NCBI GenBank assembly: GCA_014607495.2
Contig: CP053160.1
Location: 7,130,001 to 7,194,000 of the forward strand
DNA: 64,000 bases
Reading direction: 5' to 3'
From: Carposina sasakii
Taxonomy: Eukaryota; Arthropoda; Insecta; Lepidoptera; Carposinidae
Made by a program: the position numbers and the translations under genes. Of this stretch, positions 33,818 through 45,663 are shown in pieces (positions within the stretch are counted from its first letter, which is position 1; each line of letters starts with the position of its first letter). The notes beneath the pieces were generated by a model. That model searched no databases and was not told the DNA's origin. It saw nothing but the letters and a program-made list of their open reading frames with translations.

Positions 33818-34042
33818 TTCACAATTGAAGAACACTACATTATGCAAAATGATAAAGTGTACGCTCATAGTTCTAAAGAAACTGCTCAAGTGGTCGGAAA
33901 GGTACAACGTGGTCATCATCCTGCGTCAGTGATGGTTTGGTGGGGCGTGTCTTATCAAGGAGTCACAAAACTACATTTTTATGAAAAAGGAGTGAAAACT
34001 TCACAACCCAAGCCTGGCTTGAAACCAACGTTCCGGACTTAA
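33818..34042 (+). pseudogene. mariner-family transposase fragment with internal deletion
   Basis: The frame reads FTIEEHYIMQNDKVYAHSS, then HPASVMVWWGVSYQGVTKLH and EKGVKTS. These are unmistakable mid-domain motifs of a Tc1/mariner (IS630) transposase found in insects. After KTS the sequence jumps to DNA that, in another frame, reads AWLETNVPDL, a segment normally located about 40-50 codons further on. The DNA between, with the second catalytic Asp, is deleted, and the third catalytic Asp region is absent downstream. The last 12 residues of the open frame are therefore out-of-frame nonsense. The N-terminal DNA-binding part is missing too. Confidence 0.85.
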
Positions 34043-34639
34043 TATATTATATACATTTTAATAATATTACATTACATCATTTTAAAAAAAATGCATTTTC
34101 ATTTGTAACAGAACTTATGGCTGGACTAGGTATGCTTAGATCTTTTAAACTACGTAACGGATTTCGATGCGGTTTTTTAAAATAGATAGAGTGATTAAGC
34201 ACCTCTGTATTTGTATTCCGAATTTGCGAAGGCTCATTATAATGTGCCAGAAAAATCTGAATTTATAGAGGCACATTATTTTTCAACACCATTTTTTCTG
34301 CATAATCTTTACATTATTTTGTCGTTTACCGTACAACGGCTGTTTGATGAAGATAAACAAAATCACATTTTCCCAGTAAACTAGTAGCAAAATCATCTTC
34401 TAATATCAATATCAGTTCCAAAACAAGCGCATATTGCAGTCTCTGTACCGGCTAAAATAATTTACGCTCCCTAAGCCAGCCTGATTGGGTGCACTGTCGG
34501 GATAATGCGGGCGGCACCACATAGGTTACGAACCTTTGGCTCTAATTGAAGATGCCGCCAGCCCACTGTCTATCGCATGATGTATTGACGACGAGGATAT
34601 GCTATTACAATATGTAACAATGGTAGCGAAAACCCATGA
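34043..34639. other. Gene-free stretch
   Basis: No recognised feature. The first bases may still be mariner 3' sequence but no inverted-repeat end was found. Confidence 0.35.
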
Positions 34640-34850
34640 AAATAGTCCACTAGAACTTATCCACAAAATATGAGACTAAAAATCACATGTTATTTTTCAA
34701 GAATAATATGGAAAAGTAAAAGTAATAAGTGATGTCGAGTTTCAAATTTGGTGAATAGGCTCTTTATAATGGACTATATTTGTAGCCATTCGCATAACAT
34801 TCCCCTTCTGATATCAGGTGTGTATCAAAAGGGTAATGTTATGCGAAAAT
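34640..34850. mobile_element. Family W MITE remnant with head-to-head second end
   Basis: 34640-34815 follows family W (for example 'gagactaaaaatcacatg', 'tttttcaaga', 'ctctttataatgga'). It ends in TTCGCATAACATTCCCCTTC, a diverged W right end. After 9 bases the left end of another W copy begins in opposite sense (TATCAAAAGGGTAATGTTAT...), giving a 25-bp inverted repeat (34789-34813 and 34823-34847) with few mismatches. Confidence 0.6.
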
Positions 34851-35224
34851 GATATATGATATACCGATCAAATTATGAACAGCAACGGTCAATAGTTCAC
34901 GCACAGCGCATAACCAAATCACTGTCTAACATTAAACGTGACATTTATTTCGGTAGCGACACTGATTTCTATAAATAAACGGAGTGAGGCACCCTCCTTA
35001 TTGCCCTTCATTTGTGGTCGATTCAATGACGACAACCGAACCGAACCGATGCGTTAACCCTGTCCTGTGAATCGGGAGATGACATGTGAAAATTTTGCCA
35101 GTTAATTGTCAACTTCTAGGGTTTGATTGGAAAAGGATTCATTTATTGAATTGGTATTAACTGATCTAATGTATAGTAGAATAGCATCACCCCATGTTTG
35201 CCCGTAGGTATCGTAAGGATTAAA
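34851..35224. other. Gene-free stretch
   Basis: Nothing recognised. Confidence 0.35.
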
Positions 35225-35392
35225 GTAGGCAGCAGCAACAACATAGTCAGAAATTCACACCGGGCCGTCACCTTCCCGCCTGCCCAGCGTCGTCACTATG
35301 GGTTAAAACCCCCTATGGCAGTAGCCTTGCGGCGTGCCCTGGGGGAGGCTACGTCCAGCAGTGGACTGCATTAGGCTGATGTGTGTGTCTGT
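35225..35392 (-). repeat. Lepidopteran interspersed repeat R, copy 3 (best copy)
   Basis: Contains 'cccagcgtcgtcactatggg', 'agccttgcggcgtgccctgg', 'ggaggctacgtccagcagtg' and 'gactgcattaggctgatg'. The reverse complement gives the familiar 'cagtccactgctggacgta' motif also seen at 6960 and 63860. Confidence 0.65.
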
Positions 35393-36509
35393 ATGTGAAA
35401 TCTATGTATAGTCTAGTTTGAGCTATACCCAATTGGAATTTACATTGTCCAGATATTTCATGTGTGATCAACTGTGATCCGTATAGAAACCAGTTTTTAA
35501 TATGGTTTCAACTTATTGCCTGAGCGATGAATCACACTGCCAATTCCAATGATACCGGCACAATAACGTAACATTTTTAGATAAGTTTATGGGAAAAGAT
35601 AATAAAATCACAAAAGTACAAATCGGATTTTGTTACCAACAAATCTATGTAGTTTCCCGAACTCAAATAAAAGTTTGCGTGTTCATCAATGTTAGTAAAT
35701 TGTTAATTCAGTTTGAGTGTTTGTTGTACGTTTCGGTTGACTATGTTAATTATCTATAAAAAGTTGTTACCAGATAACTTGTTATACACTGTGGTTTATT
35801 GCAAAGTACCAACGTTGTCTGCCTTGGAAAGTTCTTTGACAGTTTTTTTGCTTTGAAAGTTAAACTAAAGATATCCGTGTAGAAATAGCCTGGAAGTATA
35901 AAGTAAAGCAACTTGTGTTTCTTCAAACATGAAAAAGAGTAGACAGAAAAGTAATTTAAATAAAAAATAACGTCGTAAATATGACGACAGGATTACAGTT
36001 TACAAAGTATTTACTTACACAATTACTTAAAGTAAATCCAAAGAAGGTACGTACCTGCAACAAAAACAAAACATTGTAGGTAAAGCATATAAAACGCAGA
36101 GCACAAATCAGTTCACTAAAGATGCAGCGAACTACAGTAAAAATACTTTGCGCCAAAGGTAAGAATCCTAGGAGCGGAAATTCCAAAGCCTTTTCCAATA
36201 AAAGACACTGGGAGCCATTTGAAATCTTTTAAAATGTTAACAGTTTCCGACGAGTTCGGTGACACGAAAAGTTGGCGAAAATTTGTTGGCTTAAAGTTAA
36301 AATACTTGACACTGCTTCGTACCTTAGTGGGAAAAGATTTTGTTACTAAATTATATGTTTTAGAGTAAGTTCTCGATATTTTTACAGTGTGTGTTTAGAT
36401 ACTTTATAATTATAGATAAAAATGGGTGTGGAGTCCTGTGCTCTTAAATAATTATATTTTAGAGATTCTCGGGATATTTGTAGGGTAAATTATCAAGAGG
36501 GGAGGTTTC
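35393..36509. other. Gene-free stretch
   Basis: AT-rich; an unrecognised 80-codon hydrophobic minus frame is at 35956-36198. Confidence 0.3.
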
Positions 36510-36590
36510 TCATCGCGATTGTAGTTATGAGTGGTCATATTCGAGGGTTGGCGGAGGGTATAGAGCCCGGCGGTGGGCGAACACCAAAAA
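36510..36590 (+). repeat. Dispersed repeat V, copy 2
   Basis: 'ggcggagggtatagagcccg' and 'gcggtgggcg' are the reverse complement of 11332-11360. Confidence 0.45.
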
Positions 36591-37070
36591 AATTGTAAAC
36601 AAACTTTACCAATATTTTAGAAGCTAAATGTAATTAATTTTACAGTAAATACATTTAACAAAAATCTAATTCATCTAATCTGTGTGCTTACGGGCTATAT
36701 AATATAGTTGACAACCTCAAGATTTTTCCCTTTTCATTCAAACTCACTTAAGAACACTCAGTCTAAACAGGGCTTCAGGGCATCAAAGCTTCGTCTAAAT
36801 AATTCTCCAGCGCCACCTGCCGGCTAATGGAGGCAATAATCGTTGCTGTCACAAGTGCCCACCCCTGAGCATTGAGATTCTACCAGTAAAAGTACTCAAG
36901 GAAAAGAATACGAAGTAGCGTATAAGATTTTTTAGAATGTAAGAAAACGAGTTTTTGATATTTCCTAAGCTAAGTTGAGATTTGGCTAATGTATACCTAT
37001 CGGGATGACGAATAACGTTGCCAATATGTAATTTAGAAAAGAGATGGTAAAGTTCGTCATCCGAGTAATT

Positions 37071-37143
37071 GACCCGGTGGCTTAGTGGGTATAGCGGCTG
37101 GCACGGTTTGCAGTGGTCGTGGGTTCGATTCCCACTCGGGTGA
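37071..37143 (+). ncRNA. tRNA-like SINE head
   Basis: GGCTTAGTGGGTATAGC fits a D-arm and A-box. GTGGG-TTCGATT-CCCAC is a perfect 5-bp T-arm with B-box GGTTCGATTCC. GACCCGG pairs with TCGGGTG as a 5-6-bp acceptor stem. The region between cannot form a normal anticodon arm and no CCA or Pol III terminator follows, so it is a tRNA-derived SINE head rather than a tRNA gene. The body and tail downstream are not clear. Confidence 0.55.
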
Positions 37144-37902
37144 AGAATTTTTTCCATTTTCTTTATTAATAATTTTATAAGTTGATATTGTTCATTTTAG
37201 TAAATTTTTATTTCCTTAGTTGGGTAATATCAAAAAATATGCAGAGTTTTTGAAAAGTTCTTATTGAGGTTGATGCTATGTCCTTGGTTATTTTTGTTAT
37301 TGTATAGAAGTTGCTGTGAAGTGTGCTGAGGTAGGTAATTACTTACTGACGTGAGTAAAAACAAGTATACAAATCGGAAATAATAGATTTAAAGGGTGGA
37401 TAAGGTCAGAAACTGCAAAGATCAACTCTCAGATTCCTGACCTGAACTCGAACAATCTTCGATAAAACAATCCCAATCAAAGTTTAAAATTTTGACACCG
37501 TAAAATACTTCCATTCCGAAAGAAGATAGGTTTGGGTGAAACTCGGGACAAAGTTGAGTGTCGCTGTTACGAATTATTACTTCAAAAGTGAATTCTTGTT
37601 CCCTTTCCGTGGTAATGAAAGATAACGGAGAATGTCTTTAAGGCTGTGCACAAACGAGTGCCGTACTTATACCTATAATTTCTTAATGATACCTAAATAC
37701 CTTTTGACTGATCTTTTTATAAAGGTAGTTCAATACATACATTTTTTTTATCAATTGTTAAGGATGTGTGATTTTACTTTGGTAAATGTAGAAGCCGCAT
37801 CAGTACCTACTTATTTAAAAGTTAAAAGGGACTCCATTCCTGCAGTTAAACTGTGAAAACAGTTTAGCTATAAGAAGAACTGTACCTATCTTTTATTAAT
37901 AA
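37144..37902. other. Gene-free stretch
   Basis: Nothing recognised; a 74-codon frame at 37632-37856 has no known domain. Confidence 0.3.
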
Positions 37903-38075
37903 TCTATACCTAATATAAAAATGAATCGCTAAATGTGTTGCTAAGCGCGAATCTTAAGAACAGCTAAACCGATTCAGTAAATTCTATTTTTTAAATAGTC
38001 CTTGTACGAGGATGGTTCTTACGGAGTGAGAAAGTTTAAAAATAGCACCCGTACAAAGCCGGGGCGGATCCCTAG
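37903..38075 (+). mobile_element. Helitron, non-autonomous (173 bp)
   Basis: It starts TCTATACCTAATATAAAAAT after A and ends AAAGCCGGGGCGGATCCCTAG before T. 'gaatcgctaaatgtgttgct' and 'gcgcgaatctta' are typical of a short lepidopteran Helitron family. No ORF. Confidence 0.8.
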
Positions 38076-38261
38076 TAATAAATAAAATAAATACAAAATG
38101 CCCAGGAAAGACAGGTAGGTATCGCTAAGAAACGAATTCGCAAACTCAGAAGTGTATTCCAAAAGTACGCACGTAAAAGAAAATCTTGAAGCGACTCTGT
38201 GTTGACCCTAATCGATTTAAAAGAAAATTGCCGATACCAAGTGAAGACCCCATCGAGAAGG

Positions 38262-38322
38262 TATAAAAGAGGAGGTGGGACTATGAACTGAGTCGTGTGG
38301 CAATCGTGAGGCCATGACGTCA
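38262..38322 (+). promoter_or_regulatory. Candidate TATA promoter with downstream CRE
   Basis: TATAAAAG at 38262-38269 sits in a GC-richer context (gaaggTATAAAAGaggagg), like insect core promoters. About 30 bases on, TGAGTCGTG could be a start region. The full palindrome TGACGTCA lies at 38315-38322. No convincing gene follows: the first ATG (38314) opens only four codons. If real, it would drive a spliced or non-coding transcript. Confidence 0.3.
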
Positions 38323-38344
38323 TGATAGGGGCGGAGCTTCAGGG

Positions 38345-41300
38345 CCAGTGTGTGTAACGCAGTAGCTGTAACCACACGCTTAGCAAGTAGTTTGGCTAGC
38401 CACTACAAGGTGGTTTCTATGTAAATGGGCAGGGCTACAGTGGGCAGGGCACACTATTTTTATATAAAAATATACTTAGCCGCTGCTCCTCTTTTATTTC
38501 TTCTCCATGGAAGACCATCTATACGAGTATAAATGCCACGAATCACTGACACGGAATCCTAGCTCCGCTTAAAATGAAAAATGGTTCCCGAGTTAGAAAC
38601 ACTTCGTCGACACCCCGATTTATTATTATAATCATAATGAGATAGAAACAGAATGTGCTGCGCTATTCTTGCCGACAATGTGCTTGATATATTATTTTTT
38701 ATTTTTAAACTCGTTCGATTCCTAAGGTAATGAACCTTACTCACGTATGTTACAAAACTAGAACATAAAGGCTGAGTTCCAACCATTATTCTAAAACGAA
38801 AACCATGGAAAAATTTATACAGAAAATTCAGAAATTTGCCTATTTTCGTTTCTCAAAATCAGCACAGAATAAACTAAACTAAATTAAACCAAAGCAACAT
38901 GCAAAATTTTTATTTATGACTGTTATCAGTCACTTGAGTTAGGTAACACTGCATTGTACACATGACAGCACAGATCGGGTTCTTATCAGACACACACGCG
39001 ACTCGTGACAAGGGACTAGGTACATATCTGTATACCACACAAATCACAATACATTGTTCATTAGTACGAGTATTTTGCATAGCGGTTTTCCTTAACGTGA
39101 AACTATGTAGGTATAAACCTACGGGTTACCTGCTACTTGACGTCAGTGAGACGTAATTTTATATTAAGATATAAGAAAAAGAAATATAGATATAAGAAAT
39201 TACAGCATTTTTTTGTTGAGTAATACTCCTAATACGACTGTTGCATCTATTGTATATAATAATTAATTAAACTCTTGATAAAATAGATTTTCATCTACTG
39301 ATTTGACAGTATAGTTCGACTGTGTAGTTCAATATAATAGTTTTAAAAAAATAGTTTAATATATAAAATAAATCACTAAAACTTGGGTTTTTTTAAACTT
39401 AATAATAAGAAAATCGTGCCGCTCTTAGCTCGGTACGCGTAAATACCATTGTTACATTTTGTAGTATAACATCCATGTTTATTATAAAGTGACAGCTGAC
39501 ATACCCCTAGGGATTATTCCGTTGGAATGAAACCGCCTGAATCTCGGTCAGATGGTGTCCGAAATAATTGAAATTATTTCACTGGACAGGACAAACATTT
39601 TGGTAAAGCTATGTTTGCCTTTCTGTTAAAGTTATTTAACAGTTCACAGAGATATGGAGTAAAACCGTAAGTGTAGGTAGTAAAACAATATTATTAACAA
39701 GGGGCTGAGATACAGAAAATGTACTGGCAGTCTAGTGCGTGAACGCTTCAATAAATGCATGTTTGAACAGTTTTAACTCTTCGGAGTTGATATATTTCTT
39801 CGCGTTATATTATAGTTGTAAATGATTTTTCTAATCCTTTTGATACTTTAAATTTTATTTAAATAATAGCAAACTATTTGATTGGAATGAAAATTCATTT
39901 ATTTAAACCCTTACGTACCTTACTTGCCTACTTTTAGTTAATGTTAAATTAGCTTAAAAGGAAGCTCTCAAAGATCGTCTATTTCGAGCTATTTTAGAAT
40001 TTCAGCAAATGGGATTACCACGTCTTAATACAATTTAAACTGAGTATCCCTCTTCATTCAGGTTGCGAATATAAATTGCTTGAAATTCTACACTTAATGT
40101 AGCTAGGAAATTACCCGGGGTATCTCGTGTTCTTAAGTCTCGCCAGATTTGAATAGAGTAGAATCTGGGGACCGGTTGCAGGTACGTTTTACAGTACATT
40201 TTGTATACTATAGTACGTATTACAGCGCATTTTAGAGGTAATAAAGCAGTGCAAGAGTGCTCTGTTTGGAACTTTGCACGCCCAAACGTAGTAGAATCGT
40301 GTGCTTAGAGAATTTATGGACTAAATTGTGGATGCTAGGCTACATTACGTGGATAGTTCAGATGATAGTTCTACTGCTTTTGTGGAGACGAAATTATTGC
40401 GGTAATGCATTTGTTTGTCGTATTTTAATAGGTTTAAGTTATTGATTTTAAAAGTGGAAGATAGTAGCTGAATGCTGATGAACAAGCAATGGTTACTTTT
40501 ACTCTAGGTAAAGTTTGAGAATGTGCAAAAAACTCCACACTTTTTCTTAGTCTGAAGTTTCCGGCAACCACCTAGAATATGTTTGAAAGTTGAAATATTC
40601 CTGCGTAACTTTAAACATGCAATCTTTTTTTATAATCATATGTTTGAAATAAATATAATAGTGGTACATAAAGACGATTTATGCCGCACAGCGAACGCTA
40701 GTACATTTACACTTGCCAAATTGGCATTTGTACAAAATATTGCCTCTCGAATAACCTTCGCACTAATGAAAAAAGTCGACATGAAACCTTACAATAGCTA
40801 TAACAGCGGTATGCTTAGGTATATATTCTAATCCTTACTAATAACGTTCATGTTTAACCGATTGGCGGACACTGGGCAGTCGGTCAATAATTGAGATATT
40901 TTAGGTACCTAAGTAGGTAGAGTAGTCGTATTATTATAATTGGCTATGTTATGTTGCGTGGAATGGAATTGTAAACCCTATTAGTTGCAAACCCAGCCCT
41001 GTCTCTATTCTGTTTAAAACCTAAATGGAAAAGAGTTGGACTATAAGCAGATCAAGTTAAATAACTTCTAATGTATGACGGAAAATGCTTTTCGTATAAT
41101 CGGGTGCGTAGAGTCAAAACAGACAAACTTGACTGTTATTGCATTTGCCTGTTCCTGGAGATTCGCTCGACGCATCTTCCATATCTATCTTAGTACAATA
41201 AAACTCTATTTACTATAAGGTAACGCAGTTCTGCCCCTAAAGAACTAGTTCACCTACACCGATCAACGCTTTATGTTTACGTACATGACGCATTCGGCCA

Positions 41301-42593
41301 ATATATTTAAACAAGAGCAATACGGCATTTTGCTATCAACCGAAGATGTACAGATAGCATACAAAAATGCCTTGATAATATAAAGACTTATGGAGCAAAT
41401 ACACCTTTACACGCTCTTCGTTCGTTCGCTGACTTAAAATAATATACCTGGTCTAGATTCTTCTCATGTACCTAATCTTAACTGTATGATATAGCACGTC
41501 TAGACAGTAACCTTTACACACAACATTTTCTGATAAAAGATGACGTCTCACAGAAAAATTATCATAATATCCTCGCTTACATGTCTTCCTTGAATATGAC
41601 GTTTTCATGTATGAGATCATTTAGTCTGACCCTACTTAGACTAACCTAGACGGCGCCCGAGCGACGCACCCCAGACTTTGTTCAGTGCCCATAAAACAAG
41701 GAGATTTGCTCTCTACCACAATGGTATAAGGATCTGGACTGGAGAAGTGCTACTTTCGCATTCAGTATGCGATGAATAAACGCTGAGTCTGTACGAGTTT
41801 TATTGAATGGCGGAACTAATTTGTGGTATCAGTATTCGGTATGGGTATTGACGAAACTTTTGATTGTGGTCTAGAATCAGCCTAGTGTTTTCTCTTTTGA
41901 AAAAACAATCGGTACTGTTTTGCGAAAGCAACTCTAAAAGTGTTGTCCTTAACTCGACAAAATGGCAACTCAATTTATCTTTAAAATAAGATAAAGTAAA
42001 GTATTCGGATATTTCTCCAACTTACGCCATCCTAACTAGTTACCTGAATGAAATCACAAAAGCCTTCGTAAAATTATTAATGTAAACTGTTTTGATGTTC
42101 CTGTAAATTGTACCTATACTGTATTTCGTAAACCTAAATATTATTTATCAGGCTTTAGGACTACGTCATCCATTTTTTATATATAGTAGGTTTTTATAAT
42201 GCAATCACGCGAGATAAAAGATGATTTCAGCACGAATATTTTTCACGTGAAGGACAATTCGTGTTTCATATCTCTTTTCATGAACAATTAGCAAATTAAT
42301 CATAACAATTACGATAATATTAGATATCTATTTACTGTCTGCCTGGTGTTATCAATTTTTAATCAGACGAATCGGTGGAGCACGAAAGACAAAAGAATTT
42401 TAATAGAAGTAGTGGCTATTTTTCTGAAGAACGTAATTAGGCTTCTTGTCTTACCACCCTTCTTTTAAAGGGGTGCATCAAATATTTGGAGCTAACCATA
42501 CATAAAAACCAGATACTCTAATCTGGATATATGGGTGCAAAATCGCAGCCTTAGGCATAGTAGACGGACGTTGATATGCTGTGTGGCTTTTTA
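38345..42593. other. Gene-free stretch of 4.2 kb
   Basis: No supported gene or identifiable repeat. Unrecognised frames of 62-82 codons occur at 38962, 40257 and 40583 (+). A TGACGTCA palindrome lies at 39138-39145. Confidence 0.35.
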
Positions 42594-42974
42594 AGGTGAG
42601 TATAGACTAGAGCATTTTCTCGAACATTTCTGTGTAATGTAAAGTTCTTATGAATTGTACAATGCAGGTAAAAACTCAATTTTCAAAGCATTTCTATGTA
42701 ATGTAACATTCCTGCGAATGCTCGGCGTAATGCTGTATGTGACCCGTAACATTTCGTTGTAACTTGCATTCATTCTTCATTGAAATGTGGGACCTACAAG
42801 TTGCGTGCAAAGGCTCGACAAAATGTTACACCAGTACGCTAGTTGGTTTCTACAATTTATTGCAGTAACAAAACGGCGAGTGTGCTCGACAACGTCTGGT
42901 TAGTGAAGGGTGATACACATCATAGAGCAGCTCGTTTTTCTGTTACAAGGAAATGCTCTAGTTTATACTCACCT
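42594..42974. mobile_element. Tourist-like MITE with TTA target duplication
   Basis: It begins AGGTGAGTATAGACTAGAGC and ends GCTCTAGTTTATACTCACCT, inverted repeats of ~24 bp with one or two differences. TTA flanks both sides (42591-42593 and 42975-42977). A 3-bp TWA target and the 381-bp size fit the PIF/Harbinger (Tourist) superfamily. The interior has repeated 'tgtaatgtaa' words and no ORF. Confidence 0.85.
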
Positions 42975-43433
42975 TTAGATAGCAGAAGTAGAGGAACAGT
43001 TGAAAACTAATTTTACATTTCAATTGGAAAATCTGCTATGAAGTTATTTTCAAAATCTAGCATCAAAGCCAGCAATAAGTAAAGGTCATCATGACCGTAT
43101 CTGTGACGTCTTGTATCATGCATGACGCATAGCGATCAAAAGTAAAAAAAAAAACAACACCGATAATAGTAAAGTACTAACTATATATACTTAATTCCGT
43201 TAATGGTTCAAAGGATTTAACCCTTCGCGTAAAAGCATTACCCATATGTATCGCAAAAATTCCGCCATATCAAGCGATCATTACATTTTATTACGCCTTG
43301 GTGTAGTAATAATAAAATAATAGCGATCAGATATTGCGTACGACCAGTGTTGCCAACTAGACGAATTTTTCGCACGCGTTGGAATTTCTGATAACGATAT
43401 CCTGTGCTGTGGGATTGATTTATGAAATATACT

Positions 43434-43530
43434 ATCTTGCTAATATTATAAATGTGAAAGTTTCCAAGAATTATGACATATTAGTTTCTCACGCAAATAT
43501 ACCAAACGGTTATGTAGCTTAAACTTCATA
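43434..43530 (+). mobile_element. Helitron-like 5' fragment
   Basis: 'tgctaatattataaatgtga' and 'tctcacgcaaatataccaaa' match the 5' half of the Helitron family at 1-193. No 3' end found. Confidence 0.4.
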
Positions 43531-43752
43531 GGCTATAAAATTGTCTTCAAATAATTTCAATCGCTAATTTTAAATAACTTCAAAATGTACACGATTATAA
43601 AATGGTTATACGAAAAAACATTTTTTTTTAATAAGTTTAAATATATCCAATGTTATATCCTCCAAAACAGATTTACTTACTACTTGGTATAATAATATTT
43701 TTTTATTGAAAATATCCAAAGTTACGGGATTTTACAAACACTGGTAACACTG

Positions 43753-43828
43753 TCTACGTCACGCCACGGCGGGGCGCGAGTCCGTCGAGGGCGGGGGCGG
43801 GACGCGTGGGCGAATCACTCTCTATTGG
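43753..43828. promoter_or_regulatory. GC-box-rich patch
   Basis: A sharp GC-rich island of ~75 bases in AT-rich DNA. It holds TACGTCA, GGCGGGGCGCG, GGGCGGGGGCGGG and GCGTGGGCG, the last matching Egr/KLF-type zinc-finger sites. An inverted CCAAT box (ATTGG, 43824-43828) follows. It is promoter-like in either direction, but no gene is visible beside it. Confidence 0.3.
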
Positions 43829-44855
43829 ACACTTTATTATCGTTTATTATCAAACATCGTGTTACAGGAAACTAAACAAATTTCCTATTACTAATGTATA
43901 AAAAAAATTTTTCGACTTAGGCTCTGAAGAATCTGAGAATATTCGAAAATTCTTTCAGATGTAAAGAGGTCTATTTATAAGTTGAAAAACTACCTAGAAA
44001 CATCCTGATTTATTGATAATAAAATAAATAGTTCTACCCACAGACTCTTTGAGTACTAAAGGTTCTACCTACGCAGGTAGAGAAATAACTTCTGAATTGT
44101 TATTGTATATTATTTACATTATAAACTACTAAAGTACTTTGAACCGGCATAAAAGTTCAACACTGTTAAAGTAGTCGAGTAAGTACATAGTGTTTTATAC
44201 ATTTTAGTAATCAACTAATAGCAATTAATAATCTCTAAGTATTATTTCAATAAACACATATAGGTAGGTACATTACACGCCTTACGTGTAAAACTGATTT
44301 ATCTAAAAAAATACGGAAATCAGGTCAAAATCAGTTTCAGAGCGCGTTTGACGACAGCGGCGTCGCGTTTCATACCGTCATACCTTCCCGAGGCTGCAAG
44401 TAGGTATTCAGGTTGCGGTAGGTTCCGCTCATACTGTGCTAAATTTAGACGGCCAGTAGGCCCGTTCTACAAATTAATATCAGCCACATCGCCACCGAAA
44501 CGGGTTCGCAATTGGTTCGCAAAGGGTTGACAGTATATTAATACGTGCACGCTAAAATTATACAGTTCAAAAAGTAATAATTCTAATAGTGTATAATATA
44601 TTACTATATTTTTATACGATTTTTACTACAAACACCTAGAACATTTATTATTCGGACATATAAACAATTCTATTCTATACCTACGTACCTACGACTTTCA
44701 GTCCTTTTATTAAAATAACTCAAACCCAATATAAGCCTACGACCCTTTATATCGAGAAAAACCATATAGCGTTGTTTGAATCAAATTTCGACGATGCCTT
44801 TTCTTTTTCATTCTTGTTTAATGTAATTGAAATTGAAGTGAGCACTTGAGAGTCT
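43829..44855. other. Gene-free stretch
   Basis: A GC-richer block at 44335-44530 includes a 60-codon unrecognised open frame. Nothing else recognised. Confidence 0.3.
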
Positions 44856-45663
44856 TCTATACTAATATTATAAAGAGGAAAACTTTGTTTGTTTGGTTGT
44901 AATGAATAGGCTCCGAAACTACTGGACCGATTTCAAAAATTCTTTCACCGTTAGAATCCTTATTGGACCTGGATGAACATAGGCTATAAGAATTTCCCGA
45001 TATTCCCACGGGAAGGCGACCAACGGGAATTTAATATTTTTTACGAAAACCGCTATACATATGAAGCTGAAATCGGGCATATATGTTCATTGGGGACAAC
45101 GAGGAAGGACTAAAAACGGATTTCCCGAAATTCCCACGGGAAGGGGACTAACGGGAATTCATAATTTTTTACGAGAACCGCTATACATATGAAGCTGAAA
45201 TCGGGCATATATGTTCATTGGGGACAACGAGGAAGGACTAAAAACGGATTTCCCGAAATTCCCAAGGGAAGGGGACAAATGGGAATTCAAACGGATTTCC
45301 CGATATTCCCACGGGAAGGGGACAAACGGGAATTCATTTTTTTTACGACAACTGCGATACATATGAATTTGAAATTGGACCTGTATGTTCATTAGGGACT
45401 GCGAGGGAGCACTAAGAACGGATTTCCCGAAATTCCTATGGGAAGGGGAGTTACGGGAATTTAATTTTTTTACGAAAACAGCTATTTATACGAAGCTGAA
45501 ATCGGATTAGGGCTACAAGGAAGCTCTAAGAACGGATTTCCCGAAATTCCCACGGGAAGGGGACCAACGGGAGTTCCAAATTTAAACGAAAACCGCTGTA
45601 CCTACATATAAAGTTGTATCTATGTATTGATATGTACCGAAGCGAAGCGAGGGCGGGCCACTA
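44856..45663 (+). mobile_element. Helitron-like element with internal tandem array
   Basis: The 5' end TCTATACTAATATTATAAAG and 'tttgtttgtttggttg' are Helitron-typical. The 3' end is decayed ('gcgaagcgagggcgggcc', then ACTAT instead of CTAG). Most of the interior is the tandem array at 44998-45612. Open frames inside (45159-45392 minus and 45189-45395 plus) follow the repeat period and are artefacts. Confidence 0.65.
44998..45612 (+). repeat. Tandem array, ~128-bp unit, six partial copies
   Basis: Units start with CGA(A/T)ATTCCCACGGGAAGG at 44998, 45126, 45254, 45301, 45428 and 45542, so spacings are 128, 128, 47, 127 and 114. Units 1 and 2 are almost identical; the 47-bp unit keeps only the ends. 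Each unit holds an inverted TTCCC...GGGAA pair. Confidence 0.85.

Noticed and set aside
37071..37143. A functional tRNA gene
   Set aside because: T-arm and partial acceptor stem are good, but no anticodon arm forms and no T-run follows; a SINE head explains it better.
36849..37157. 102-codon minus frame as a protein gene
   Set aside because: It is the antisense of the tRNA-like SINE head and its flanks; such frames are recurrent artefacts of this SINE.
45159..45395. Repetitive peptides on both strands
   Set aside because: Open because of the 128-bp tandem array; the frames do not continue beyond it and are on opposing strands.
44998..45612. CRISPR array
   Set aside because: Units are 128 bp with conserved whole-unit sequence, not short repeats separated by unique spacers.
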